Assembly (NCBI GenBank): GCA_965231765.1
Contig: OZ246887.1
Coordinates: 4,216,001 to 4,280,000, forward strand
DNA: 64,000 bases
Reading direction: 5' to 3'
From: JAAXHF01 sp963665955
GTDB lineage: Bacteria; Desulfobacterota; Binatia; Bin18
Below, one piece after another: positions 41,157-49,154 of this stretch; the stretch's first letter is position 1, and each line of letters opens with the position of its first letter. Under the pieces are notes generated by a model. The model had not been told where the DNA came from and did not search any database. It saw nothing but the letters and a program-made list of their open reading frames with translations. The translations under genes and the position numbers were made by a program.

Positions 41157-41537
41157 TCAAACTCTGAACCGAAGGCTCGTACTCCTGGGCATGCGCCGTA
41201 GGCGCTCGGATCTCTTCACACGACTCATAAGACCTACAAAACTCTCACCCTGATTCCGAGCAAGTATCTCTTGCACCCTGCCACAGTCAATCAGTTCATA
41301 TGTCGCCATCCCAATATGGGAGGCGAGTTTAAGATAGCCCCATCGCTGCTCTGCTGAGAGCTGTTTCCAGAGGGAGCCGGGATCTTCAGCGAAGACCTCC
41401 ATCTTGCTGACGGCTGTTCGTAACCGGTCTACCGCGTGGTGTTGGACAGTCTCGCCAGTATACGGCTTGACCCTGTGGTAAAAAACCTCCAGTTCATCTT
41501 TAAGAAACGCTGCTTTTTCCATGAAATCGACAACCAT
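41157..41537 (-). CDS. Hypothetical helical protein
   Basis: The 126-residue product is predicted all helix, with KDELEVFYHRVKPYTGETVQ, VDRLRTAVSKMEVFAEDPGS and SAEQRWGYLKLASHIGMATYEL, and ends in a basic stretch. No known family is recognised. Start choice is unclear: AGGAGG directly abuts the ATG 41537, and the internal Met at codon 6 gives better spacing. A GCCGGC-CAATT-GCCGGC hairpin lies between it and the RRM gene at 41078-41094. Confidence 0.6.
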   Translation of the reverse strand: MVVDFMEKAAFLKDELEVFYHRVKPYTGETVQHHAVDRLRTAVSKMEVFAEDPGSLWKQLSAEQRWGYLKLASHIGMATYELIDCGRVQEILARNQGESFVGLMSRVKRSERLRRMPRSTSLRFRV

Positions 41538-41713
41538 CCATCCTCCTATCTTATAGTCGGGAGAGGCACAGGTCGGTCAGTGCTCGCAAGCGGCTTTGAC
41601 GACCGTTCTTTCAAGATCAGGGTGGTTCCTCTGATACACACTGGGTACTGCGGAGACCTTTGGGAGGAATGGCCTTCTCTTACTGTGAGGGGCTTGTGTT
41701 GTTCATTTATTGT

Positions 41714-41747
41714 TATAACATATGATATATTGTTTATTATGTCAAAT
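41714..41747. promoter_or_regulatory. AT-rich promoter/operator box, copy 1
   Basis: The 34-bp stretch starting TATAACATATGATATATTG and ending TTATTATGTCAAAT aligns without gaps to 54061-54094 with about 28 identical positions. It lies in the 364-bp region 41538-41901, upstream of the GT4-GH15 operon and of the minus-strand hypothetical gene. No other gene was seen in that region. Confidence 0.6.
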
Positions 41748-41901
41748 AATTTCCCTTCCGTACGATACGGAACACTCTTGTGAGAGGCCCCGTACGAGCC
41801 CGCACAGTCTCGACTGGGAGAATGTTCCGCCTCGAACGAAGATCTGATCCACACGGCTGCAACGACGCTCTCATATCGAGCGGTAGGAGGATGGCAGAGT
41901 T

Positions 41902-43176
41902 ATGCACGTAGTGTCGAAACGCTTGAATATTCTACACGTAGCGACGATCAATAAACCGATTACGTCTCAGATGGGTTATGGTCCCATAGAATCAGTCATT
42001 TACAACATTGACAAAGGCCTGCATGCTCTCGGCCACCGCTCGGTTGTGGCGTGTTCCTCAGATTCGACGGTGACGGGTGAAAAATACGAGACCGTTGCGC
42101 ACAGCCTTGGCGACTATTGCCATGCAGGCACTCCGGAGGGGCAGGCACATGTTGACCTCCATCTCTCGCGGGCCTTAGCACGAACGCAGATGGGGGATAT
42201 CGACATCATCCACATGCACGAATGGTTTGATCGTGTGTACACTGGCAGCTTTCATCCGTCTGTGCCGATCGTGATGACCCTTCATGTCCCCGGTTACCAG
42301 AGTGGGATCATGGAGTTCCGTGCGCTGCACCCGGATACCTTTACAACGTCGCACCCTTTACTGCATTTTACCGCAATAAGCGACTACCAAAGGCGCCAGT
42401 ATACTGACCTGATACCGGTGACAAAAACCGTTCCGCATGGGATAGACGTGGAAGACTATCTGTTCAAACAAGAGTCGAACAGGGGAAACTATCTTTTCAG
42501 CATTGGACGGATTACTGAGGTGAAGGGACAAGATATCGCCATAGCCGTGGCGAAGCAGGCCGGGGCAAGGCTGATCCTGGCTGGCTGCGTACAGAATAAG
42601 AGCGAAGACAGGGCCTTTTTTACCCGTTTGCAACAATCGATCGATCTGATTGTTGACGTGAGCCGAGAGCCTGTGAATGGAGACTATTATGACAAGGTGA
42701 TGAAGCCGATCCTGTCCTCTGATAAACAGATTATCTACATTGGAGAACTCGACACCGCCGCGAAGAAGCACTGGTATCGACACGCCCAGGCAACGCTGTT
42801 CCCGATCCAGTGGGGCGAACCTTTTGGTATGGTCTTGATCGAATCAATGGCGTCTGGCACCCCCGTCTTGGCATTCGGAGAAGGTGCTGTTCCTGAGATT
42901 GTGAGACATGCAGAGACGGGGTTCGTCGTGGATTCAGTCGAGTCTATGGTGCAGGCGGTCGGGTGTATTGAGCACCTTGATCGCCGGAATTGTTGGACAC
43001 ACGTCAAAACACATTTTTCTATTCAAAGAATGGCTGCGGGATATGCAGCCTTGTACGAACAGCTCGTCGATAACGCGGACGTTGACGTACCCGTGTTCAG
43101 CCCAATCCCAGGACAGGTCGAACAGCCATTGGCGCTATTAAGGAAGCTAATACCTCATCGGAACTTAACCTCGTAA
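41902..43176 (+). CDS. Glycosyltransferase family 4
   Basis: The 424-residue protein has the GT-B fold: an N-terminal GPIESVIYNIDKGLHALGHR and DIIHMHEWFDRVY, and a C-terminal domain with NYLFSIGRITEVKGQDIAIAVA and the donor-site EPFGMVLIESMASGTPVLAF (EX7E motif, residues about 303-322). It transfers a sugar from a nucleotide donor, retaining configuration. The adjacent GH15 gene starts 7 bp later, so the two probably make and trim the same glucoside or glucan, perhaps a stress solute. That role is inferred from context. Confidence 0.92.
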   Translation: MHVVSKRLNILHVATINKPITSQMGYGPIESVIYNIDKGLHALGHRSVVACSSDSTVTGEKYETVAHSLGDYCHAGTPEGQAHVDLHLSRALARTQMGDIDIIHMHEWFDRVYTGSFHPSVPIVMTLHVPGYQSGIMEFRALHPDTFTTSHPLLHFTAISDYQRRQYTDLIPVTKTVPHGIDVEDYLFKQESNRGNYLFSIGRITEVKGQDIAIAVAKQAGARLILAGCVQNKSEDRAFFTRLQQSIDLIVDVSREPVNGDYYDKVMKPILSSDKQIIYIGELDTAAKKHWYRHAQATLFPIQWGEPFGMVLIESMASGTPVLAFGEGAVPEIVRHAETGFVVDSVESMVQAVGCIEHLDRRNCWTHVKTHFSIQRMAAGYAALYEQLVDNADVDVPVFSPIPGQVEQPLALLRKLIPHRNLTS

Positions 43177-43183
43177 GGAAGCC

Positions 43184-45151
43184 ATGCCCAGAGATATTCC
43201 AGTCAGCAATGGGAATCTGCTCGTCAATTTTGACCTAGATTATCGCATTCGTGATATTTATTTTCCGTTGATAGGTCAGGAGAATCATACGCGGGGATAC
43301 GAGTTTCGATTCGGCATCTGGGTAGATGGCCGCTTCTCCTGGATGGGGTCGGAGTGGGAAAAAGATCTCCGCTATCGCGACGATAGCCTTGTCACGGAGG
43401 TGTCTCTGAAAAATGAGGCGTTAGGCTTAGCAGTGCGCTGCCAGGATGCCGTTGATTTCCAGCTGAATGTATATGTCAAGCAGATCGAGGTCACAGACTT
43501 GACGGACCGCCCGCGTGACGTGCGGCTTTTTTTTAGCCATGACTTTCACCTGTATGGTCACGAGATTGGCGACACGGCGTATTTCGATCCTGATACCGAG
43601 TCGATTATCCACTATAAGCTCAACCGCTATTTTCTCGCCAATTGTTATACTCCGGAAAGCACAGTCGCCGATTATTTCTCCTGCGGGGTGAAGGACGCGC
43701 CAGGAAAGCAACCTTCCTGGAAAGACGCTGAAGACGGCGAACTCATTCGGAGCCCGATTGCATGGGGTTTTGCAGAGTCTACGGTCGGTGCCCGTTTATC
43801 TCTCCCGCCTAGGGGAAAACGCACAGCCTTTTACTGGCTGGCTGCCGGTACGCGCTACGAGGAGGTGGCGGACCTGAATAGGCGTGTGGTCGAACATGCA
43901 CCGGCAGGACTGATTGGGCGTACGTCAAACTACTGGCGAGCATGGGTCCGAAAGGAAGCTCGATCTTTTGCTGATCTGCCATTGGCGGTTACTGATATCT
44001 TCAACCGTAGCCTGCTCGTCTTACGCTCGCAGATCGACAATCGGGGAGCCATTATCGCTGCCACTGATTCGGACATCGTGCGGTTTGGCGGGGACACGTA
44101 TTCCTATATGTGGGGCCGCGATGGAGCTTTCATTGCGGCCGCGCTGGATAAGGCCGGCTATGCTGAGCCGTGCCGCAAATTCTTCGACTTTTGCAGTCGG
44201 GCGCTTGATAAAGGCGGATACCTCTTTCAACACTATAACCCGGATGGGTCGGTGGCGAGCAATTGGCATGCGCGGGTGCTGGATGGCAAAGAGGTTTTAC
44301 CCATCCAGGAAGACTCGACGGCGTTGCTGCTGTGGGCGCTCTGGATTCATTACGAGTGCTCGAAAGATATCGAATTTATCCGTCCCCTGTACGAGAAATT
44401 CATTCTCAAATGTGCAGATTTTCTGGTTGTGTATCGGGATGCGGAGACCCTTTTGCCGACGCCTTCCTACGATCTGTGGGAAGAGCGCTACGGTGTCCAC
44501 GCCTACACTGTCGCGACGGTCATCAGCGGCCTCCGTGGGGCGGCAAATTTTGCGAGCGTGTTTCAGGACGTGTCCCGCACTGAGGCGTATACCGCTGCGG
44601 CTGATCAGATGACGGATGGCATTGTCACACATTTGTACCATGCTGGGCAGCAGAGATATGCTCGCTCGGGGTACCGTACGGCGAACGGCTATGAACTTGA
44701 CGAAGTCATTGACGTCAGCCTGCTCGCACTCGCGACTTTCGGCGTATTGCCTCCGATGGATGCACGGGTCGTCGAGACGGTGGAGGCCATACGGGCACAA
44801 CTCTTATCGAATACCCCAATCGGGGGAGTCGCACGCTATCACAATGATCAGTATCAGCGGGAGCATGACGTTCCGCCCAATGTTCCTGGTAATCCCTGGT
44901 TTATCTCAACGCTGTGGTTAGGGGAATATGAGATCGTGCGGGCGGAGAATCTTGAGCAACTGCACGAAGCGCTCCCGTACTTGGAATGGTGCGCGCAGAA
45001 TGCACTGCCTTCAGGAGTGCTGGCAGAACAGGTGCATCCCATACAAGGGCATCCTCTTTCGGTTTCCCCGCTCACCTGGAGCCACTCAGCGTTTGTTTGG
45101 GCGGTCCTGTTATACGTGGAGAAATTTCACGCTCTGGAAGGGAAAGCATGA
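43184..45151 (+). CDS. Glycoside hydrolase family 15 (glucoamylase/trehalase type)
   Basis: The 655-residue cytosolic protein has an N-terminal beta-domain (ISNGNLLVNFDLDYRIRDIYFP-like opening, residues about 6-27) and the (alpha/alpha)6 barrel. SYMWGRDGAFIAAALDKAGY binds substrate, YDLWEERYGVHAYTVATVIS carries the general acid Glu and LAEQVHP the general base. Members release glucose from maltodextrins, glucans or trehalose. It overlaps the next gene by 4 bp. With the GT4 partner it suggests turnover of an alpha-glucan or glucoside under stress. Confidence 0.93.
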   Translation: MPRDIPVSNGNLLVNFDLDYRIRDIYFPLIGQENHTRGYEFRFGIWVDGRFSWMGSEWEKDLRYRDDSLVTEVSLKNEALGLAVRCQDAVDFQLNVYVKQIEVTDLTDRPRDVRLFFSHDFHLYGHEIGDTAYFDPDTESIIHYKLNRYFLANCYTPESTVADYFSCGVKDAPGKQPSWKDAEDGELIRSPIAWGFAESTVGARLSLPPRGKRTAFYWLAAGTRYEEVADLNRRVVEHAPAGLIGRTSNYWRAWVRKEARSFADLPLAVTDIFNRSLLVLRSQIDNRGAIIAATDSDIVRFGGDTYSYMWGRDGAFIAAALDKAGYAEPCRKFFDFCSRALDKGGYLFQHYNPDGSVASNWHARVLDGKEVLPIQEDSTALLLWALWIHYECSKDIEFIRPLYEKFILKCADFLVVYRDAETLLPTPSYDLWEERYGVHAYTVATVISGLRGAANFASVFQDVSRTEAYTAAADQMTDGIVTHLYHAGQQRYARSGYRTANGYELDEVIDVSLLALATFGVLPPMDARVVETVEAIRAQLLSNTPIGGVARYHNDQYQREHDVPPNVPGNPWFISTLWLGEYEIVRAENLEQLHEALPYLEWCAQNALPSGVLAEQVHPIQGHPLSVSPLTWSHSAFVWAVLLYVEKFHALEGKA

Positions 45152-45657
45152 ACTGTGTCAAGGTAGAGGAGATCTCAGTAGCAACACCAAGCAGCACCTC
45201 GGTCTCTCCTCCTCCCTCTGGTCGAGATTCCACGGATTCTCTGAGGGATTCTCCCAGATTACGGCGATCCTTGTGGGAGCAAGAGATCTTAACCCCAGAC
45301 CAGTTTGTTCACCCTGCTCGGGAATCGCTGGCAGCGTGGACCGGAGAGCGGCGGCTATTGCTCGCAGTTCTAGAGGAAGCCGTCCATACGTACCGCAAAT
45401 ATTATCAGGTGCGCTCTCGGCGAGAGAAACAGCTGTTCGGCGAGGTCGAGGAGTGGTTTTTATCCCAGGCTAGCCACTGGCTATATGCCTTTGAGAGTAT
45501 TTGTTCGCATCTCGGGTTTGATCCGGATTGTATCCGGACCGGCTTGCAGCGTGGCCATGAGCAGGCTATTGCGACCACGCTTCCCTGGCAGGAAAAATTG
45601 CTGAGGGAAGAGCAACCGACCTCTGACAGGACTCAAGAGGAGCGTCTGTATGGATAA
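45148..45657 (+). CDS. Hypothetical protein, paralogue of 52528-52914
   Basis: The 169-residue protein has a low-complexity Ser/Pro-rich start and a conserved second half: TGERRLLLAVLEEAVHTYRK, RREKQLFGEVEEWFLS and HWLYAFESICSHLGFDPDCI. That half matches the minus-strand protein at 52528-52914 closely. The family is not recognised; it occurs twice here, each time close to an FtsH-type gene. It overlaps the GH15 stop by ATGA and the FtsH-fragment gene by 8 bp, so three genes are coupled. Confidence 0.8.
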   Translation: MNCVKVEEISVATPSSTSVSPPPSGRDSTDSLRDSPRLRRSLWEQEILTPDQFVHPARESLAAWTGERRLLLAVLEEAVHTYRKYYQVRSRREKQLFGEVEEWFLSQASHWLYAFESICSHLGFDPDCIRTGLQRGHEQAIATTLPWQEKLLREEQPTSDRTQEERLYG

Positions 45658-46045
45658 GAAAAATAGACAGAGTGTTATATATGTGATGAGCGCTGCTGTG
45701 CTCATGATGCTCCTGCAAAATTGGTTGCCGGGGCGTCCGGTCAATGTTTTTTCTGACAGCGAGTTTGACCAGCTACTGAAGGACAGACAGATCGAGGAAG
45801 TGTATGTTCGCCAGGATATTCTCGAAGGCCAGCTCAAAAAGTCGAGGCCAAGCGACGAGGAACTTCTTGCCACGACTCGGGTTGACCCACGCCTGCCCGA
45901 TCGCCGAGGCCAGTCCGAGGTGCAGTTCACCGGGGCATTCGAGAGCACCTGGCTACCGGACCTGTTGTCCTGGGTACTGCCGGCGCTATTTTTCTTTGCG
46001 CTCTGGTGGTTTTTTGTTCGTCGCTTCGCTGAAAAGCAGGGCTAA
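45650..46045 (+). CDS. FtsH N-terminal membrane/periplasmic domain only
   Basis: The 131-residue protein aligns with residues 1-131 of the full FtsH at 49155-51074: MDKKNRQSVIYVMSAAVLMM (first helix), FSDSEFDQLLKDRQIEEVYV, TTRVDPRLPD, FTGAFESTWLPDLLSWVLPA (second helix) and RRFAEKQG, then a TAA stop. FtsH continues after AEKQG with the AAA+ ATPase; here it is absent, and no ATPase follows. The reading frame is intact with clean coupling to the previous gene, so it may be expressed as a stand-alone partner of FtsH instead of being a dead fragment. Confidence 0.85.
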   Translation: MDKKNRQSVIYVMSAAVLMMLLQNWLPGRPVNVFSDSEFDQLLKDRQIEEVYVRQDILEGQLKKSRPSDEELLATTRVDPRLPDRRGQSEVQFTGAFESTWLPDLLSWVLPALFFFALWWFFVRRFAEKQG

Positions 46046-46056
46046 GGAGAAGAGCC

Positions 46057-47241
46057 ATGGCCACCAATTTGTTGGACAGCATAAGCAGTCAGTTAACGCC
46101 TCAGATGATCCAGCACGTCAGCGCGCGACTGGGCGAAACTCCGGCTCAGACTCGGCAGGCTATCGACAAGGCTATTCCTACCCTACTTGCCAGCCTGATA
46201 CATTTTTCCTCAACGAACGGTTCTTCTCAGCTTTTGGACCTCTTTAATCGGGCCAATTATGGACGCCTCTTAAATAATCTCTCCGGCCTGCTCAACGAAG
46301 GAAATACAACACAAAACGTGATGGCCACTGGCCAGGAGATTCTGAGCGCAGTACTCGCCGACAAGCTGAACGCCGTGAGTGAGCTCGTAGCCACCGCCAG
46401 TGGCGTTACAAACACCTCTGCGTCCTCTCTGTTATGTCTCGCGGCGCCTGTGGTTTTGGGTGTATTAGGACGAGTATGCGCAGTGCAGGGACTGGACGCC
46501 ACGCAGTTCGCTATGCTGTTGATGGGACAAAAAGAGGCCATCGTCAAACTGGCGCCGGCAGGACTGGCGGAGGGATTGGGAGTGAGCGGTATAATGCATC
46601 TTGACGCCTGGCCTGCTGGCATGGCGCCAGCAATGATGGCCCACCCGGTGAGAGCCGAAAGTACGTTAAAAAGATGGCGTTGGCCCGTACTCGGCGTCTT
46701 GGCAGCAGGGGCGATCTACTTTCTTGCGGGGTGTGACTCTGGGGCCACACCATCACTGATGGATCAGTGGATGCCAACAGCTACCTCAGCAGCCGTCAGT
46801 GTGACCCTTCCAGACGGGGCAGTCCTCTCTCTGAAGGAAGACTCCCTGAACTATCACGTCGCCACGTTTCTGGGAGAGGCTGCCTTGAAGACCGTGCCCA
46901 AGGTCTTTATTTTTGACCGTTTACACTTCGACTATAGTACAGCCCAATTAAGCACCGAAGCCGCGCTGACGGTGGATGAGCTGAGCGCCATCCTGAATGC
47001 CTATCCTTCTACTGACGTGCGGCTGGATGGCTATACCCATGGTGTTGGAAGCGCGGTAGACAACAAGACGCTAGCCCTCGACCGAGTAGCCGCAGTGAAA
47101 GAGATTCTGACCAAAGGCGGAATTGGCGCCACCCGCGTCACAATTGCTGGCTATAGCCAGCAATATCCCCTCGCATCCAACGCGGCTGAAGAAGGACGAG
47201 CTAAGAACTGGAGACTCGAATTAGTGGTGGTGAAGAAGTGA
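46057..47241 (+). CDS. DUF937-OmpA fusion protein
   Basis: The 394-residue protein has an N-terminal DUF937-type domain (LLDSISSQLTPQMIQHVSAR, IPTLLASLIHFSS, SSLLCLAAPVVLGVLGR), one transmembrane helix (WPVLGVLAAGAIYFLAGC, residues about 209-226) and a C-terminal OmpA/MotB domain with FDRLHFDYSTAQLSTEA, VRLDGYTHGVGSAVDNKTLA and ATRVTIAGYSQQYPLASN, which binds peptidoglycan in this family. It would span from the cytoplasm to the cell wall. It starts 11 bp after the FtsH-fragment gene and so belongs to the same operon. Confidence 0.9.
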   Translation: MATNLLDSISSQLTPQMIQHVSARLGETPAQTRQAIDKAIPTLLASLIHFSSTNGSSQLLDLFNRANYGRLLNNLSGLLNEGNTTQNVMATGQEILSAVLADKLNAVSELVATASGVTNTSASSLLCLAAPVVLGVLGRVCAVQGLDATQFAMLLMGQKEAIVKLAPAGLAEGLGVSGIMHLDAWPAGMAPAMMAHPVRAESTLKRWRWPVLGVLAAGAIYFLAGCDSGATPSLMDQWMPTATSAAVSVTLPDGAVLSLKEDSLNYHVATFLGEAALKTVPKVFIFDRLHFDYSTAQLSTEAALTVDELSAILNAYPSTDVRLDGYTHGVGSAVDNKTLALDRVAAVKEILTKGGIGATRVTIAGYSQQYPLASNAAEEGRAKNWRLELVVVKK

Positions 47242-47310
47242 AGAGGACAGCGACACCCGACCAGCTGACCGCGTCTCCGACGAGAGGGGAACTTCAGGTA
47301 TGGATTCTTG

Positions 47311-47475
47311 GGGACATTCCCAGGCGATGACCGTCCAGGCTACCAGCTGATGAACTCTCTAGGAATCACGCTGAGTGAATATTTGAGTCGGCACCGCTGG
47401 TGCCAGGGAAGGATTACCAAAACTGGTAATGCCCATGCCCGCTGAGTCCTCGTCGGAGCCGCAAGCTGCGAGGCC
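47311..47475 (+). pseudogene. IS110-type transposase remnant
   Basis: The frame reads SLGITLSEYLS, CQGRITKTGNAHAR, TGA (47443-47445), and continues VLVGAA. It is the LGL.PSEYSSG...QG.ITK.GN.HAR..LVEAA part of the Transposase_20 domain of IS110 elements, interrupted by a stop. No inverted ends are visible (IS110 elements lack them). The rest of the stretch 47242-47637 holds the hsp20 promoter region: a TTGACA at 47540 and a weak TACCTT 16 bp later. Confidence 0.6.
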
Positions 47476-47637
47476 CCCTCTTTGTCTTCATCAGCATCCT
47501 CTATTTTTTACTATAAAATTTATATTTAGTTAAGGATGCTTGACAATCTACTTCCTCTGATTACCTTTTCAACATGACAAAAAACATATTAATGCGTAGA
47601 AATCATTCTGGTGGTCTGGCTCCTTTCTCTCGTGACC

Positions 47638-48087
47638 ATGGATGCGTTTATGCAGCGCTTCTTCGGCGGCCAGGAACGGGATACGATGCCGAGGGTGTCG
47701 GTAATGCCGACACCAAGAGAGTCATCAACAGGCATAGTTCCCAAGGTTGAGAGCTATATTGATAACAATACTCTGATCGTGCAGGCCGACCTGCCAGGTA
47801 TGAACCCGAAGGACATGGAGGTCTCTCTCGAAGGCAACTGTTTAAGCATCAAAGGCCAGCGCAAAATGGATCACGAACACAACGCAGAGCACTCCTTCCA
47901 CCATGAAGTGTCCCACGGCTCGTTCCTGCGGACCTTCACTCTGCCAGAGAGGGTGAATACCGATGAGCTGAAAGCCAACTATACAAATGGCGTGCTAGAA
48001 GTGTTGGTGCCGTTGCCCGAGACGATGGTGCCCAAGAAGATTCCGATTGCCCTAGCGAGTGACACGTCCAAACACGCCATTGACTAA
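47638..48087 (+). CDS. Small heat-shock protein, Hsp20/alpha-crystallin
   Basis: The 149-residue protein carries the alpha-crystallin domain: VESYIDNNTLIVQADLPGMN, DMEVSLEGNCLSIKGQRKMD, SFLRTFTLPERVNTDELKAN and NGVLEVLVPLPE. It binds unfolding proteins without ATP. There is no Shine-Dalgarno before ATG 47638. Just upstream, in another frame from ATG 47592, the sequence MRRNHSGGLAPFSRD looks like the usual Hsp20 N-terminus, and the frames meet at GACCATGG, so a one-base insertion may have split the first 15 residues from the rest. Confidence 0.92.
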   Translation: MDAFMQRFFGGQERDTMPRVSVMPTPRESSTGIVPKVESYIDNNTLIVQADLPGMNPKDMEVSLEGNCLSIKGQRKMDHEHNAEHSFHHEVSHGSFLRTFTLPERVNTDELKANYTNGVLEVLVPLPETMVPKKIPIALASDTSKHAID

Positions 48088-48223
48088 GCCTTCTATGTGT
48101 CTTTCCTCTTTGCCAGTCCGAGCGGAAGTCCTGAAGGATAAAGCCCTCAGAAAAAACGTCGTCAGATACACCTGGCGACCTAGAGGGTCCCTCAGCTTGC
48201 TCTTTCCAATTGGAGGGAGACGG

Positions 48224-48361
48224 ATGAAGACGATACTGACTCTTGCGGCAGGCGGATTGTTTGGGGCGAGTCTGCTCTCCCTCCTGGGTGGAAAGAATCA
48301 TGTTGTACCGCTTGTACAGCTCCTTCCCCTAGCCAGCACTTTTAAGGAGTATAAAGAATGA
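48224..48361 (+). CDS. Small hydrophobic protein
   Basis: The 45-residue product has one membrane helix (LTLAAGGLFGASLLSLLGG) followed by a short polar tail. GGAGGGAG lies 4 nt before the ATG. The TGA overlaps the next ATG (ATGA), so it is coupled to the following small membrane protein. No family known to me. Confidence 0.6.
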   Translation: MKTILTLAAGGLFGASLLSLLGGKNHVVPLVQLLPLASTFKEYKE

Positions 48362-48627
48362 GATTTACTAAGACGTTTTCGGCGTGTGTCTTGGGCGCGT
48401 TTGTCGCCGGGGTGGGGCTGGTTGCGATGGGGGTAACCGTTGAGTCCGAGTTCCTCAGAGGACTGAGTGTCTTTCCTCTACTATTATCCATATTTCTGTT
48501 GTCGAATGCCCTTCCGGAATGGGAGGCGTTCGGGGCCGTCCGCTTGGGGACCCAGCCCACTGATGCTGGTGCGCGCCTAGAGCTAAGCGCTGCACCAGCA
48601 AATGCGGCTATGGCTGAGCAGGCATGA
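48358..48627 (+). CDS. Small membrane protein
   Basis: The 89-residue product has two hydrophobic helices (FSACVLGAFVAGVGLVAMGV and LSVFPLLLSIFLLSNA) and a soluble tail of ~40 residues. It overlaps its predecessor by 4 bp. Family and function are unknown. It belongs to the hsp20 operon by position. Confidence 0.6.
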   Translation: MRFTKTFSACVLGAFVAGVGLVAMGVTVESEFLRGLSVFPLLLSIFLLSNALPEWEAFGAVRLGTQPTDAGARLELSAAPANAAMAEQA

Positions 48628-48784
48628 CACCCCACGCCAATCGGATCTGATGATTATCGCGGGGACGCGCACGCTCAAAATGGCGCTCCGGACGAAGGTC
48701 TTCTATGATCAGATGCCCGATCCCAAATATGTCATCTCTATGGGCAGCTGTGCGAACTGCGGCGGGCTCTTTCAGCTGGTCTAG
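48620..48784 (+). pseudogene. nuoB fragment (NADH dehydrogenase subunit B)
   Basis: Reading RHDTPRQSDLMIIAGTRTLK, then VFYDQMPDPKYVISMGSCAN and CGGLFQLV, this is the central part of NuoB: the DLMIVAGT, YDQMPEP and ISMGSCAN motifs around the N2 iron-sulphur cluster. About 55 of the usual 160-190 residues are left, with neither the N-terminus nor the PGCPP end. It is a relic, not a working subunit. It overlaps the end of the small membrane protein gene. Confidence 0.85.
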
Positions 48785-48856
48785 TCGGTTACTCTTGACA
48801 CGGCTGGAGGTGGCGAGCAGGGGGAAGTATGAAGTGCTACAAGATCCTTACAGCAC

Positions 48857-49126
48857 TTGGACCTTGCTTCGCGTTTTGTGAGTGGTGACCTGCACGCCTC
48901 ATCATCAACAGTCAATTTCGAGGCGGCCCATACCTGGGCTAAGGTGTACCTGCCAGGCGCGGGCTGGAAGGGGTTCGATCCCACCATCGGAGAAATCGTA
49001 GGGACCAATCACATTGCTGTAGCGGTGGCCAGGTTGCCCGAATCAGTGCCGCCAATAGCTGGCTCGTTCGTTGGCCCTCCAGGAGCGAGCCTGCATGTGG
49101 GCGTCTGGGTGACCGAGTTGTCGTAA
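48857..49126 (+). pseudogene. Transglutaminase-like protein, C-terminal fragment
   Basis: The frame reads ASRFVSGDLHAS, then AAHTWAKVYLPGAGWKGFDP and TIGEIVGTNHIAVAVARLPE, the end of a bacterial transglutaminase-like (cysteine-protease fold) protein with the catalytic His (HTWAKV) and Asp (FDPT). The part with the catalytic Cys is missing, and no start or upstream domain is present. It is a remnant in the rubble between the hsp20 operon and ftsH. Confidence 0.75.
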
Positions 49127-49154
49127 GGATCGATTCTAACTGAGCGGTGCCTGG

